Source: Chromobotia macracanthus (lineage: Eukaryota; Chordata; Actinopteri; Cypriniformes; Botiidae). Taken from it: 64,000 bases of DNA. Position 1 is the first letter of the stretch. Each line of letters starts with the position of its first letter. The DNA is taken from positions 1,622,501 through 1,686,500 of the forward strand of contig JAZGTH010000066.1 of assembly GCA_036877525.1 (NCBI GenBank), in the 5' to 3' direction. The notes below the pieces were generated by a model. It ran no database searches. It saw nothing but the letters and a program-made list of their open reading frames with translations, and was not told the DNA's origin. A program made the position numbers and the translations under genes. Positions 1-12,056 of this stretch are shown piece by piece.

Positions 1-731
1 ACGACTGGATTAATAACACAACTGGATTAATAACACTCGACTGGATTAATAACACACAACTGGATTAATAACACACGACTGGATTAATAACACACACCTG
101 GATTAATAACACGACTGGATTAATAACACGACTGGATTAATAACACGACTGGATTAATAACACACAACTGGATTAATAACACACACCTGGATTAATAACA
201 CGACTGGATTAATAACACACGACTGGATTAATAACACGACTGGATTAATAACACGACTGGATTAATAACACACAACTGGATTAATAACACGACTGGATTA
301 ATAACACGACTGGATTAATAACACACGACTGGATTAATAACACGACTGGATTAATAACACACAACTGGATTAATAACACGACTGGATTAATAACACGACT
401 GGATTAATAACACACAACTGGATTAATAACACGACTGGATTAATAACACGACTGGATTAATAAACGACTGATTAATAACACGACTGGATTAATAAACACA
501 ACTGGATTAATAACCGACTGGATTAATAACACACTGGATTAATAACACACACTGGATTAAAAAATATATAAACAACTGATTAATAACCACTGGACGACTG
601 GATTAATAACACACAACTGGATTAATAACACGACTGGATTAATAACACGACTGGATTAATAACACACGACTGGATTAATAACACGACTGGATTAATAACA
701 CGACTGGATTAATAACACGACTGGATTAATT
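1..731. repeat. Minisatellite, about 17-19 bp unit
   Basis: Tandem array of the unit ACTGGATTAATAACACG with CA-dinucleotide length variants (extra CA or CACA between units). There are roughly 40 units. The array starts at or before the window edge. It is degenerate around 460-600 and ends abruptly at 731. Units are contiguous with no unique spacers. Confidence 0.95.
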
Positions 732-1034
732 GTCTTCAGGGGGTTTTGTCTTCAAAAACAATGTTGCCGGTAAATGATCATTTTTATGAAATAAATGTAC
801 TTGTTTCTGCATGTTTTCATTACAGGAAATGTAATGTGTTTGCTCACTTTGTTGTTCTTCTTGTGTAATACATTTCACATATCTTGGATTAAAAGACACA
901 AACTCACAAATTGTATGAATAGGAACAAAGTTTAGCCCAGTTTAAATCTACTGACATATACACGCGTGTATAAACTGCTGTTTGTTTAGCTAACAGCCGG
1001 TTTATGGTTCTGGTGAACAATATTAATTATTAAA

Positions 1035-1271
1035 GAAAAATTAAACAAAAACCAGTTATTGTGTAAGTACATGACAGTGTTTAACACAATCGTCTTATCT
1101 TACTCTGATTCACAACAGAAAGTTTACAATATTGATTTATAATTTGAGCTGTCGGGTCCGATTACTTCATTTGACGTCAGCATACGTAACGTACATAAAG
1201 TAACCTGCAGTTTTACTTTTCAGACAGAGAAGGCAATAGAGAGACGAAACTTACGGACTGCAGCTTTAATT
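1035..1271 (-). mobile_element. MITE-like element, GCTGCAATC family (family 1)
   Basis: Read on the minus strand it starts TTAAAGCTGCAGTCCGTAAG, contains the AAACTGCAGGTTACTT and TGTTGTGAATCAG motifs, and runs towards GTACTTACACAATAACTGG. The same order of motifs recurs at 5194-5408, 6990-7169, 13413-13605, 18519-18662 and 55811-56091. Confidence 0.7.
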
Positions 1272-2845
1272 GTTTGTGGTAGCCGCAAATTTTCCATTAT
1301 CTCACTACAGTAACCATGGTGATGATGGTGTACCATAGTAACAGTGTTGCAATTTTTCATAAACACTTTGTAATGTGTACTGTAAATTGCTTTTGCTAAA
1401 TAAAGACAAGCAAACAAAAGAAGTCTTTCCACTTTGGTGATGGTTTGTTAGCTGAGGGGTTGAAGGTGTGTTAAATTTGTTAAATAAGTAATCTATGACT
1501 AAGGAAGAAACGCAGAGCTGAGGCTCCTTAGCTGTGAAGTGTTGTTTACTCAACTCCTATTATCCTAAGAGAGAAGAAATCCCAATGCAAAACAGCCGAG
1601 AGAGAGTTCATAACCCTGCCGAGAAACAGACAGTGGATCAAGTCCAACCTGATGCTCTTATCAGTATGTACATCTTGGCTCTTCCCAAGTCTTACCACAC
1701 TTGAGCACTTACATAAAAAATGTATATGATTTCTGTGCGTCACAGGTACAAAGTCAAGTGTGTTGGCATCTGTAATAACCTACATTATAGCCAACATTAT
1801 AGTTATGCTGCAACAGTGGTTGTGTCACGTCTGATCCAAACAGGATTTGAATAGCATCTGATGCCATGATTCTATTCCTTATGTCCATTCATTGTGGTTC
1901 CATTTCTACAGAGGCATTAAATATTTGCTTGTTTTACTTGAACTAGTTTTACTTCAGGCGAGACGGTGCTGTCTTTCAGACACAGTCTCTGTGAACTGAG
2001 TTTTCACCCTTCCACCACAGCAGAAACACGAACGTGTTTCAACACAGCAATAAATACAATGTAAGTGTATTTAAGTGTAAGTGTACATAAAAGTAAGAGA
2101 TACAGAGACATATTTACAGAACGTTTGGCTTGATTTAAGAGAATGCAAATATTGTCTATGCAAACCTTTAATGCAAATATTGCATTTAATAAGGAAAGAC
2201 AGTCAGAACATTCCCCCGACACTGCGGCAAAATACTGGTTCCGTCCTGTAGAAAAATAATTTACTGCTTCATTTTTTCATTCATTTATTACTTCATTTAT
2301 GTCCTTTAAGAAACTGAATATCAAACACGATATCACAGGAGAAACAAAGAAATCAATTTGAACAATTATTATAAACCAAAAAGTTTGGCAGGAGAATTAC
2401 TGTAGGCATGTTTTGTTATGTTTGTTCTTCACGGTGTAGTCTTATGAGGAAGTTTCTGTAATCTGTTAAAGCCCAATTCAGCAGATATAATTAACATGCC
2501 TTTCAAAACCAACACCAAATGAGTGACATGACCTGTTTGACTGAATGTTTTAATAATCATTAAAACAGCTCTGATACTTTTATAACCTTGTTTAATATGC
2601 TTTAATTTATCATACTTTATAATATAATTACAAAACACTTCAATTTGAATACAATAAAGACACTTGACCCTTTACTTTGATGGAACTGTGGTACTGTTAT
2701 CAGATGGTATTATCATGTTCAAAAAGCACTTGATAGTACAATAGTATTTTCTGGCACTGTCTTTTGTAAGTGAAATGTCTCTGGGTCTCTGGCGCATTCT
2801 GTTTGTTTAAGAATCCCGCACAAACATCTTAGTTTCAATGAAAAG

Positions 2846-2874
2846 TTTATTTTCTCACCCAATTCTTTTTTTAT
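2846..2874 (-). promoter_or_regulatory. Candidate poly(A) signals for copy A
   Basis: Two minus-strand AATAAA hexamers (plus-strand tttatt at 2869-2874 and 2846-2851) lie about 0.52-0.55 kb past the copy A stop codon. They are plausible 3'-end signals, unconfirmed. Confidence 0.35.
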
Positions 2875-3394
2875 TACAACTCACCCAATTCATTTACAAT
2901 AAATCACACTGAAAGCAGGACAGAAATACAACATCATTACATTTAAACTCCAAATACTGACACAAAACCTGAGATTTTCTTTATATAACATTAAACACCA
3001 CAACTGATATCTGTACAAAATTATTCAAAAAAATAAACCCCACCTCAGTAAACAGATATAATGTATTTTAGGCTTTCCTGCACACCTGCCATATTTCTCT
3101 TGGGTTTTAAAAACGAGCACATTTGAAATGAAAACGTTACTAAAAATAACATAAACCAATATTGTATTTGTAAACAGTGCAAAGTAAATATTGTTTACAA
3201 CTCTGGAACTGTGTAAACCTCATTTGGAACTGAAGTGTGAGTGTGAACCGAAAACAATTACCCCAACCCAGAGTCAGGACATTTCATTCTGCCACCAAAT
3301 GATACTGGATTATATATATACAGTCAATGTTTCAAATCATCTTAAAGGAGGAAGTGGGTGACGTGAGATGGGTCACGTCACCTGGAAAGTCCCT

Positions 3395-5623
3395 TCAGTA
3401 CTTGATGCATTTTAGATGGTTCTTAAAATAATGGTGAGTCAGTTTTCTCTGCCCGTCGCTTTTTGGAGGATGTCTGTAGTGGCTGTACTGACCTGAGGAC
3501 GAATGCCTCTGGTGACCAATTCTGAGACCTTTACACGTCACAACCAGCAATTCTCCAAGTCCATCAATGAAGAATTCTGCAGGTTAAATACCGTTGAGAA
3601 GAAATTATTGTTTATTCTTGTATGAAAGCAAGAGAGTTCTCTAAACAGCAAACTCAAATCTGAGTCTGTGTATCAGGGAATACAGATCTTAACCAGTCCA
3701 GCAGTTCTGTCTAGAGAAGAATTAGCTGCTGGGTTTAGCACCTGGATTGTTTGGTAACACCAGACCTTTCACCTTATAACAATCCTGAAGAGGGCCTGTC
3801 CTGTTTCCTGATTCATCCCTGTTCTAAATTTAATTTAAACTTATTTATATCGTGCTTTTCACAATTTTGCATTGATAGAAGGCAGCTTGAGACATAGTTG
3901 AGACATAAAACGGTTTAGAAACAAGAAACAAGAAACAGGAAAATTATAACATACACAGAATACATAGTTTTTAACATACAATTTTAAATCCTGACTGGTA
4001 TAACTTAGGGTACGCAAATTTTCAACCATTCTTAAAAGTTACAGCAACTAAACCAGTCAAGATTGCAAAGAGTAAGTTGAAATGACTTGTGCAGCAAAGT
4101 TTTTTTACAGTGTGCTATTATTGCACATTGTGTTGATTAGCGATGATAACTGTAAAAATAAATGACTGTATGATTGTAGTTGTACTGTTAAAAAACGTCA
4201 CTATCCTGCTTTCCTCCATCCTTCTCTTTCCACACTCAGTTCACTGGAGGATTTTACAGGATGTATGACACACTGTGAGATAAAGTGGAATAAAGTTTTA
4301 AACATATTAAGTTTTAAAAATCTGCATACAGTTGGTTTAAGTGTGTAAGACACACCTCAACTGCGCACTTTTGTTGTCAGGTACAATACATTCTGTTCTT
4401 TTATTGTAGGTTAAGGTTAGGCAACATGCCTGCCAAAATGAATCGCAGTTATTAATTTATTACGGGTTCTTAGTTCAAGTTAATTTTGTTAGGAATCTGG
4501 TGTTACTGGTGCTGCTACCAGATCTAATTACAAATCTGGAATACGTTCATACGTTTCTAATTAAAGAAGGTGGGTCCAGGACAGAAACCTGCTGGTCTTG
4601 AATGTCAATATGGTATTTTCAGTCACCCAGAATTCTTTGCAGTCCACCTACCAGTGTGAGCCACCCTTTTGAGGAATGGGTCAAAACCGACCCTCCGCAC
4701 AGCATCAGTTCGACCCATGAAGTAGTTCACGACTCCATCGGCATAGTAACACCCGTCAAATCCCGGCAGGGGTCCATAAGTACCTCTGACACGTGTGATG
4801 CAGCCGCCTTCCTCGCTGTTCCCCTCTTCATATCGCAATTTGAAGGAAAATTGATTTTTGTCGACTGCACCACCAACCTAAAAAAGGTTAACTTCAGCAA
4901 TTAACTCACAAAAACAAGACTGAATTTCAAATGTTACTGTTTTAAAGCTTATAAATCAGATAATGACAGCAGAAGATTCACTCACCACATCTAGTTCAGG
5001 ATTGGCTTCCATAATCTCCACAAATCTCTCGATACGCGTCTCATTCAGAAACACAAAATCATCATCCACCCACAAGAAGTATTTAGTCGTGACTTGTGAC
5101 ACGGCCAGATTTCTGCCTGCAAACCAGCCCTGAAAAATCAGAGTCACTTTTAAAACAAGCAAGCAGAGACAACACAATGATATCACTAATATACTTAAAT
5201 CTGCAATCTTTACCTTTTCTCTCTCTGTCTTAAAAGTAATAATAAAACTGCAGGTTACTTGACATACTTTATTTACAGAAACTTACATTTCCCTTGAAAT
5301 CAGACTCAACAGCTCAAGTTATAAATTATTATTATATTATTATTATTATTATTATTATAAACTTACTGTCATGTACTTGCTCAATAACGGTTTTTGTTCA
5401 TTTTGTTTGTACATGATGAAGGGTGAGGTGTGTCTGTACCTGTGCCGGAGGCATGATATATTGTTCTGTATTTACATCAGACACCTTCTCTGGATTATGA
5501 CTGTCATCAGCTACAATGATCTTTATGTTTGGGTAGAACAAACGAATGCTCTTGATGAGAACATTCAGTTCTTTATATCGGAGAAACGCTTTAATTAGTA
5601 CAGTGACCTGAGAGTTGATATCT

Positions 5624-5654
<31 letters not shown>

Positions 5655-8270
5655 GAGACAGAGAGAGAGAGAAAGCGAGAGTTATGTATCCATCACAGGC
5701 AGGTGTGGTTATTTTTCAGACACTTGTATTCACAATGCACACATACTGTACTTATACTGTACTTAATTTTTATTGTTGTTGTTCATGTAATTTTCTCACC
5801 TTTCCCCGGATCAAACAGCACAGGAACTGACGGACGTCTGATCTCAATCGGAAACATCACCTCGTGATTCTCATAAGAGAAGAACGCTACAAACAAGCAA
5901 TCACATGTGATTTCAAATTTCTCTTAGTTTACATTAAAAGTAACACATCAGTCACTATGTACGTGAATATCTAGGCTATTGTACTCCAGAAAGTCTGCAT
6001 CTCACTGGCTGTTTAAAAGAATAATCATCTGTGATATCAGAATTATAAGGGTTACTAAGAAACGCTCCAATGTGTATAAAGTACATAAGCTACATGTTTA
6101 GTGTAGCCTAGCTGAACCTCTCTGAGACTCTGTTGCTGCGGGTTCCTCACCAAGATCTTCAGTCTTGATGTGGTAGATGGTGCTGGTGTAGGTCACTCTT
6201 CTCAGAAGGTCATTGAGATGTTGGAGGTTGGTGGAGGAGATGTTCAGAATTCTCTCATTCTGGCCAGTCACCTGTTCTCCTTCCTGAAGATCTAACACAG
6301 ACAGCAGCCCCTTCTTCACGCTCAGTGACACCTGCAGACGTTTGAAATCCCTTCAGCTCATGGTATAAACTTTAACTCATGATCCTCCACCTTCAAAACA
6401 CATCTTACACCAAGAGATGATTTTTTGGAATCACCTACATCAGAGTTTCTCAACCTCTTGCTGGAGATTTGACTAAATATTTGATTGAAATTAGACTACA
6501 ATAGATGCAAAAATGACACAGATGCAAAACTCAATGTAAACAGACATCTGATTAAAAACACACACATTACAGAATAAATGTCAACGTCACAGTTTTATAT
6601 TTAAAACTCCACGACAACAATATATTTCTCTATAATCCTCCAATCCAGTAGGAAAAAAACATGCATTTCTTTGTCCTGCGGATCTTGTGAATTTCTGGAT
6701 CAGTAACAAAACCGTTGTAACCTAATGAAAGGCTGAGAAACGCTGAGTTCTGTTAATAAATGATTCAAAGATGTGATCATGAAGCAGAACCCCCACAAAG
6801 ACACAGTTAGCAACAACGATTGCTTATATTTATAAAAGCATCCCTCCACCATTTGCATAAAAACTGCATTTAGCTAAACAAACCTTGTAAAGTGTCGTGC
6901 TTTGTGTTTGTACTGCTAGACCTATTCATTTTTAACAATGAAACATTGATTATAGATTAGAACTGTATAACTTTAATTATAGTGAAACGTAAAGCTGCAA
7001 TCTGTAACTTTTGTCTCTCTATTGTCATGTCTGTTTGAAACATAATACTGTTGCCCTGACAGCTCAAATTATAAACCATTATTATAATCCTACTGTTGTG
7101 AATCAGGGTAAGGAGACGGTTTTGAACACTGTTATGTTTTCAACAAAAATGTGTCAGATTGCAGCTTTAAAAAATATATTTACAAAATGTTATTTATGTC
7201 ACTCTGTAATCTTGTTTGTGTGACTTCCAGTGAAATGTCTGATCATTAGAAATGAAACAGAGAAGCAGCAGAATGAAACACACCAGGAATGAGAGTTTTG
7301 TTCATGGGAGCCACTCTGAATCCTCTGATCGGGTACTGGAGAGGCGTGTTGGCGGGTGCGAGAAGCAGCACATCATTCTGTTTGCCCATCCTGAGAGTCA
7401 AACGAGGATAATTTTTGTTTCCTCTGTAATTAATGGTGTTCTGAGAATGAACTGATGATTTATAAATGAATCACAAGGAGAATGTCACAGAACCTGATCT
7501 GGTGCTGTTTGTATTCCTCTGCTCGCCGGCGCTGGAGCTTTTCCTTCTCTTTATCAGGAACATACGGGTTTATTGGCTGAAGGTTTGGACAGGAGCAAGA
7601 TGAAGCGTCCTTTGTAAGAAATGGCCCTGCACTGAAGCTACAGAGAAACTCCAGAGAGTCAGAAAAACTCTGAAAAACTTTAACAGACAGCAATACTGAA
7701 ACCTGAGCAACTTTTATTCAATAAAACACATTTACTCACTTCAGTCTGAGCAAATCCGACATCTGACGGCCCCTGTCACATTTAAAATTGCCTGGAAAAC
7801 TTGAGAAAGAGATATTATAAATAAGATATATATATGATAAGATATATATATAAGATATTATTTATATATATGTAAAATAATAATAATATGGCAGTTGTTT
7901 GTAAGCAAATGAAAACAGGATGGGACAAACATTACACTAACATTAGGGTGTTAATAGTGAAGGATATAAAGTTTGTACACGTTTTCATTAAGAACTGAGA
8001 CTTGCATTTAACTTCATCTTTCATTTTAATGAACAGTTTCATCAGCAGGTATGGATGCATTAGACGCCTGTCACACATTCGTAAGTAAAGAAACTCAATA
8101 ATGAAAAAGATTGAATAGCTTAAACACAACGTTTAAACAACGTTGTGAACGTACCTGAGGAGTTGCGACGCTTTATTCCTGAATCCAGTGGGAATGTAAA
8201 ACAACGTGAGCAGAAACGCAAGAGCAATACAGACAGTGATGAAGAATACGACGTGATGCTTTCCGACCAT
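3395..8270 (-). CDS. b4galnt2: B4GALNT2-like beta-1,4-N-acetylgalactosaminyltransferase, tandem copy A (10 exons)
   Basis: Coding exons in transcript order are 8155-8270, 7740-7772, 7494-7631, 7284-7390, 6151-6331, 5800-5886, 5440-5621, 4986-5129, 4652-4877 and 3395-3576, with GT/AG borders and matching phases except at exon 4/5. Exon 1 encodes a short cytosolic tail and a type II signal anchor (residues about 7-26, hydrophobic VVFFITVCIALAFLLTLFYI). Exons 2-3 form the stem with a CSC motif and the basic RRRAEEY segment. Exons 7-9 are the GT-A catalytic region with VADDS, WVDDDF (the metal-binding DxD, codons at 5058-5069) and GVVNYF. The last exon reads EFFIDGLG and ends HHYFKNHLKCIKY. The family adds GalNAc beta-1,4 to sialylated galactose acceptors in the Golgi. 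EFFIDGLG and YFKNHL favour B4GALNT2 over B4GALNT1. Length is about 466-472 residues, slightly short for the family. The weak exon 3 donor (GTTCTG) is shared with copy B. Confidence 0.9.
5058..5069 (-). other. b4galnt2: DxD metal/UDP-GalNAc binding motif codons, copy A
   Basis: The minus-strand codons read V-D-D-D inside KYFLWVDDDFVF of exon 8. In GT-A glycosyltransferases this acidic triplet binds the divalent metal and the sugar nucleotide. The same codons are intact in copy B, so both enzymes keep the key catalytic feature. Confidence 0.85.
5194..5408 (+). mobile_element. Family 1 MITE-like element inside copy A intron 7
   Basis: Begins TTAAATCTGCAATCTTTACC and has the AAACTGCAGGTTACTT core and the CATGTACTTGCTCAATAACG end motif. 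It carries an internal ATT-repeat run around 5323-5360. The orthologous insertion sits at the same place in copy B, so it was present before duplication or was copied by conversion. Confidence 0.65.
5621..5672. repeat. (GA)n microsatellite in copy A intron 6
   Basis: GA/GACA-rich run directly beside the exon 7 acceptor. On the coding strand it is a CT-rich polypyrimidine tract. The matching run in copy B (about 13816-13858) is shorter. Confidence 0.85.
6990..7169 (+). mobile_element. Family 1 MITE-like element in copy A intron 4
   Basis: Starts AAAGCTGCAATCTGTAACTT and ends CAGATTGCAGCTTT, giving terminal inverted repeats of about 15 bases. It contains the TGTTGTGAATCAGGGTAAG core. No counterpart is found at this position in copy B, so it inserted after duplication or was lost from B. 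Confidence 0.75.
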
Positions 8271-8519
8271 GATGAAGAATCATCTGTATGATCACACAAA
8301 TACTGAGACAGACTGGAAATAAGCTGTAAAAGCCCGTCAGGATGCAAGAAAGAAACGAGACTGAAGTCGCTCAGTAAATGAATCAGATCTCTCTTATTCA
8401 CACAAACTCCTTCATTTGACTTCTTGCCATCTGCAGTCACCGTGTGCATATGAAAACGAGACAAGCTCACCGTTTGTGTCATTTGAATACTTCCTTTTCT
8501 CTGTTTCAACACACACGAT

Positions 8520-8665
8520 TAAAAAGAAGAACCTGAAGAACCTTTAACAGAACCTTTAGGTGTCACAAAAGGCTCTTTGTAGTGGAAACAAGGTTCTTTG
8601 GACTATATAAAGATAAGAAAGAAATTTGTTGTTTAAAGAACCTTTGATTGAGTGCCATCACTGTG
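8520..8665. repeat. Dispersed AAGAACC/GGTTCTT repeat
   Basis: Several AAGAACCTTT and GGTTCTTTG words face each other (8531-8560, 8600-8645), a pattern common in short cyprinid non-autonomous elements. A weaker relative lies near 46200-46250. It sits just upstream of copy A's first exon. Confidence 0.45.
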
Positions 8666-8680
8666 AAAAAACATTTATAA

Positions 8681-9188
8681 AAGAGTATAGATATTAAAGA
8701 GTATAGATATTAAAGAGTATAGATATTAAGAGTATAGATATTAAGAGTATAGATATTAAGAGTATAGATATTAAAAGAGTATAGATATTAAAAGAGTATA
8801 GATATTAAAGAGTATAGATATTAAAAGAGTATAGATATTAAGAGTATAGATATTAAGAGTATAGATATTAAGAGTATAGATATGAAAAGAGTATAGATAT
8901 GAAAAGAGTATAGATATTAAAATGTATAGATATTAAAAGTATAGATATTAAGAGTATAGATATTAAGAGTATAGATATTAAAGAGTATAGATATTAAAGA
9001 TTAGAGTATAGATATTAAGATATAGATATTAAAGTATAGATATGAAAAGAGTATAGATATTAAGAGTATAGATATTAAGAGAGTATAGATATTAAAAGAG
9101 TATAGATATTAAAAGTATAGATATTAAGAGTATAGATATTAAGAGTATAGATATTAAGAGTATAGATATTAAAAGAGTATAGATATTA
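8681..9188. repeat. Minisatellite, 14-17 bp unit, upstream of copy A
   Basis: About thirty tandem units of AGAGTATAGATATTAA with small indels and occasional TATGAAA variants. The array begins about 0.4 kb upstream of the copy A start codon, so it lies in or next to the promoter region. Confidence 0.95.
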
Positions 9189-12056
9189 CTTTAAATATGA
9201 TTCTGTGATCTTTTAAAAGTGACACATGACAAGCTAAATGTACTGAATGCAGTTTGGAAAGCTTTGGGTGAAAACGTCTGTACACCAAATAAAAGTTTTT
9301 ATGAGCAGTGGCTTCAGTTAGATAACATTGTCACTCTTTTCATGTACATATGCAACCTTTTCCTTAGAAACTTTCCAGGTCAAATGGCTGTAAAACTGTC
9401 CCATGAAGCAGGATTTACTGTAAACGTGTATGAAGTAATAAAAGCCATTTTAAAATGTTACAGCATGTCATTGCACAGAAGGTCTTTTTCAGACTCTCCA
9501 TCAGCTTATGAAGCCACAAAACTTTATGATTTGAAGTCAAGCTCAGATTTACTGTTACATGAAACGAAACAGGATCTATATGATAAAACACAATGTCTGT
9601 TTGCGGATTAAACACATTGCAGGCGATATAGAAAAAGTCAATTACTGTCATTACAATAATAAAGTAATAAAAATAAAGTGCTACAACAAACACGTTGTAG
9701 AGACAAAGTACACAGCAGAAATGTGATAAGATTTAAGAGGGCAGATTTTAAGTGCACCTGTAAAAATGACAGCAACTGCAGCCGTTATATTTTTTCCATA
9801 CACCCAGAGAACACATGCCGTTCTTTCCTTTAAATACACATCTGTTAAACCATCCACAGCCTGTCCACAACGCAAATTAATATTTAATACAACAGAGTGA
9901 TTTAAGCAGAAAACACATGATAAACAGTACTGTCTTTAACAGTAATAATTTAATAATCTGGTTAATAATCATGACCTCACTGTGTGAAACACATTCATCT
10001 GGACCCTCGTCTGGATTTCTAAATGACACATCCCGTGTATCCTAATAATCCAGAGATGTAAAATCATAATACTGCTCTAAATTACAGAAGCTGCATCATA
10101 CATACATACAGTCATCAGATTGAGAACATCCTACAGTGTCAAAACAAATTAAATGAAAGCTTCATTCAACAATAAGACAGTCGACCAATCTAAAATATTG
10201 GATACTGTCAGCTGATACCCGGTGTGTTTTCCATGTTTATGTGTGCATAAAATAAAAACTTAATCTGCATTAAAACTCCAGAGCAACATGTTCAATACAA
10301 ACGTTCTGTTCAGATACCCTGAAGTGCACAACCTGTGATGTCCCACAATTTGTTAGTTGACGTTTTGGAGGTGTGATGTTACATGGTGTGGTATTTCATT
10401 ACCTGATGTCATTGTTCTGCCAGCCGCAGCTCACATTACCTGCAAACCAGTTTCAGAGGAAAAACTCACTTTCCTGTTCATACTGCAGGTGACTGGAGAG
10501 GCCGAACTTCCTGCATGCTCTGCTGAAAAATAGCTTTGAAACGCAAATGAGTCTATTGTCACACAAATATTATCCAAATCTAGTAAAGGTCAGTAGATGA
10601 TCTACAATGACTTTCGAAACTTTGAAACTTCACGAACATTCTGGAAGCATTTAGCTGTGTGTGTATGAGAAATAATTTACACAACAGATACACTTAATCA
10701 GTTTAATGAACGTTTACAGCAAACAGAAACATTTGACATAATTTCAGACATTGCATTTACACCAGAAATTAAATAATGTAAACAGATACAAAATAACATT
10801 ACACACTTAATACACTTTCATGTGTATTCACACAACTTTTTGGCTTAAGATTTAACACTGAAGTGTGAAAATGAGTTGTGAAAAGACGCAGAAGCCTGTC
10901 AAAAAACATGACAAAACCCATCCAAAGTTACCAACCGTTTATATTAGTACAAACCCTCTACTACTGCCTTGTGTACCATGAGGACTTAAGCTGGTGTTGA
11001 CCTGTAGAACAGTAAACTACACTATTAAATCAAGTGTTACAACATAACTGCAGTAAACATTATGACATAGAACATCTGAATGACGCGTAAATTAATGGTG
11101 AAACGACACACAAACTCACACATGCAACTCAGAACTGCGACACTTTCAAACAATATATCTGACACTTAGTTTCGGTCAACCAGAAAATCGGGTTAGTGTG
11201 TTGTGCACACACAACAAAACAAAAGAAATATAGCTGCGAGCAGCACTTCAGTCCAAGCATAACAAGCGGCACACGGTTTATAACGTGACCTCACTTCACT
11301 TAAAAGTGTGGACACTGTCGTTTAAATCGCCTTGCTGTCAGCTTCACTTCTGTATTACAGAAAAACCGTTTCATAAAAAAATCCTTTTACAAAATCCACC
11401 AAAAATCGGAGAAAACCGCAAGTCTTTGAAGTTCAAGGTTTAAAAAAAAGTTTTTTTCCTAAATGTTATCAGAAGAATGAAAAACAAACCAAAAGCTTTA
11501 GTGCGTGATCCCTTATAAAGCAAAAAGCAAACATTTTTTACAAACTCAGTTAAGTTAATTCTCCTTCATTTGGCAATTATTTCCTTTCTAACATTTCAAA
11601 TAATGTCCAAATATTGAAGGACAGAAATATGACAGAAGTATATTCAAAATAAAACACACAACCAACACTTAAAGTTCTCAACAACTATAATTGACTCGTA
11701 TCAACTACAGGATATTCTGGAAATTTCTCATTATAGAATTACAAATGTTTTTGTAATAATGTGAAAAGACACATGCAAGTTGATTTTACAATCCATTATT
11801 ACAATATTGCGACTGTACGACTTCCAAACTTATGTTCCAATAAAACTACTAGTTTAGTAAAGAACAGACTAGTTTCACCAAGCAACTGAAGATAACTTAT
11901 CCTCACACCTTTAAGGCTGTTAAAACAATTATTTTTGTATTTCTTTTTGTAATTCTATTTTCTATTTTGTGCAGCTATTTTACAATAAAAAAAATAAAGA
12001 TATTTCTCTGAAGTCTGTGTGAGGACCTCTGATAGAGGAGACGCCTGTAACGCTTC
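9189..12056. other. Spacer between the two B4GALNT2-like copies
   Basis: AT-rich, no gene recognised. It must contain the 3' UTR of copy B (next to 12057) and the distal promoter of copy A. A 130-codon plus-strand open frame at 9219-9611 has no recognisable domain. Confidence 0.55.

Larger units (their letters stand above)
741..3394. other. 3' flank of B4GALNT2-like copy A
   Basis: No gene is recognised here. The stretch contains one MITE-like element (1035-1271) and possible poly(A) signals for copy A. The short open frames have no recognisable domain or supporting splice structure. Confidence 0.6.

Noticed and set aside
1..731. CRISPR-like array
   Set aside because: The repeats are directly contiguous with only 2-5 base linker changes, there are no unique spacers, and the setting is a vertebrate genome.
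4602..4904. 100-codon plus-strand open frame
   Set aside because: It is the antisense of exon 9 of copy A; a matching shadow occurs over exon 9 of copy B.
9219..9611. 130-codon plus-strand open frame
   Set aside because: No recognisable domain, shares a repeat word with 32.1 kb, and lies in AT-rich spacer DNA next to a minisatellite.
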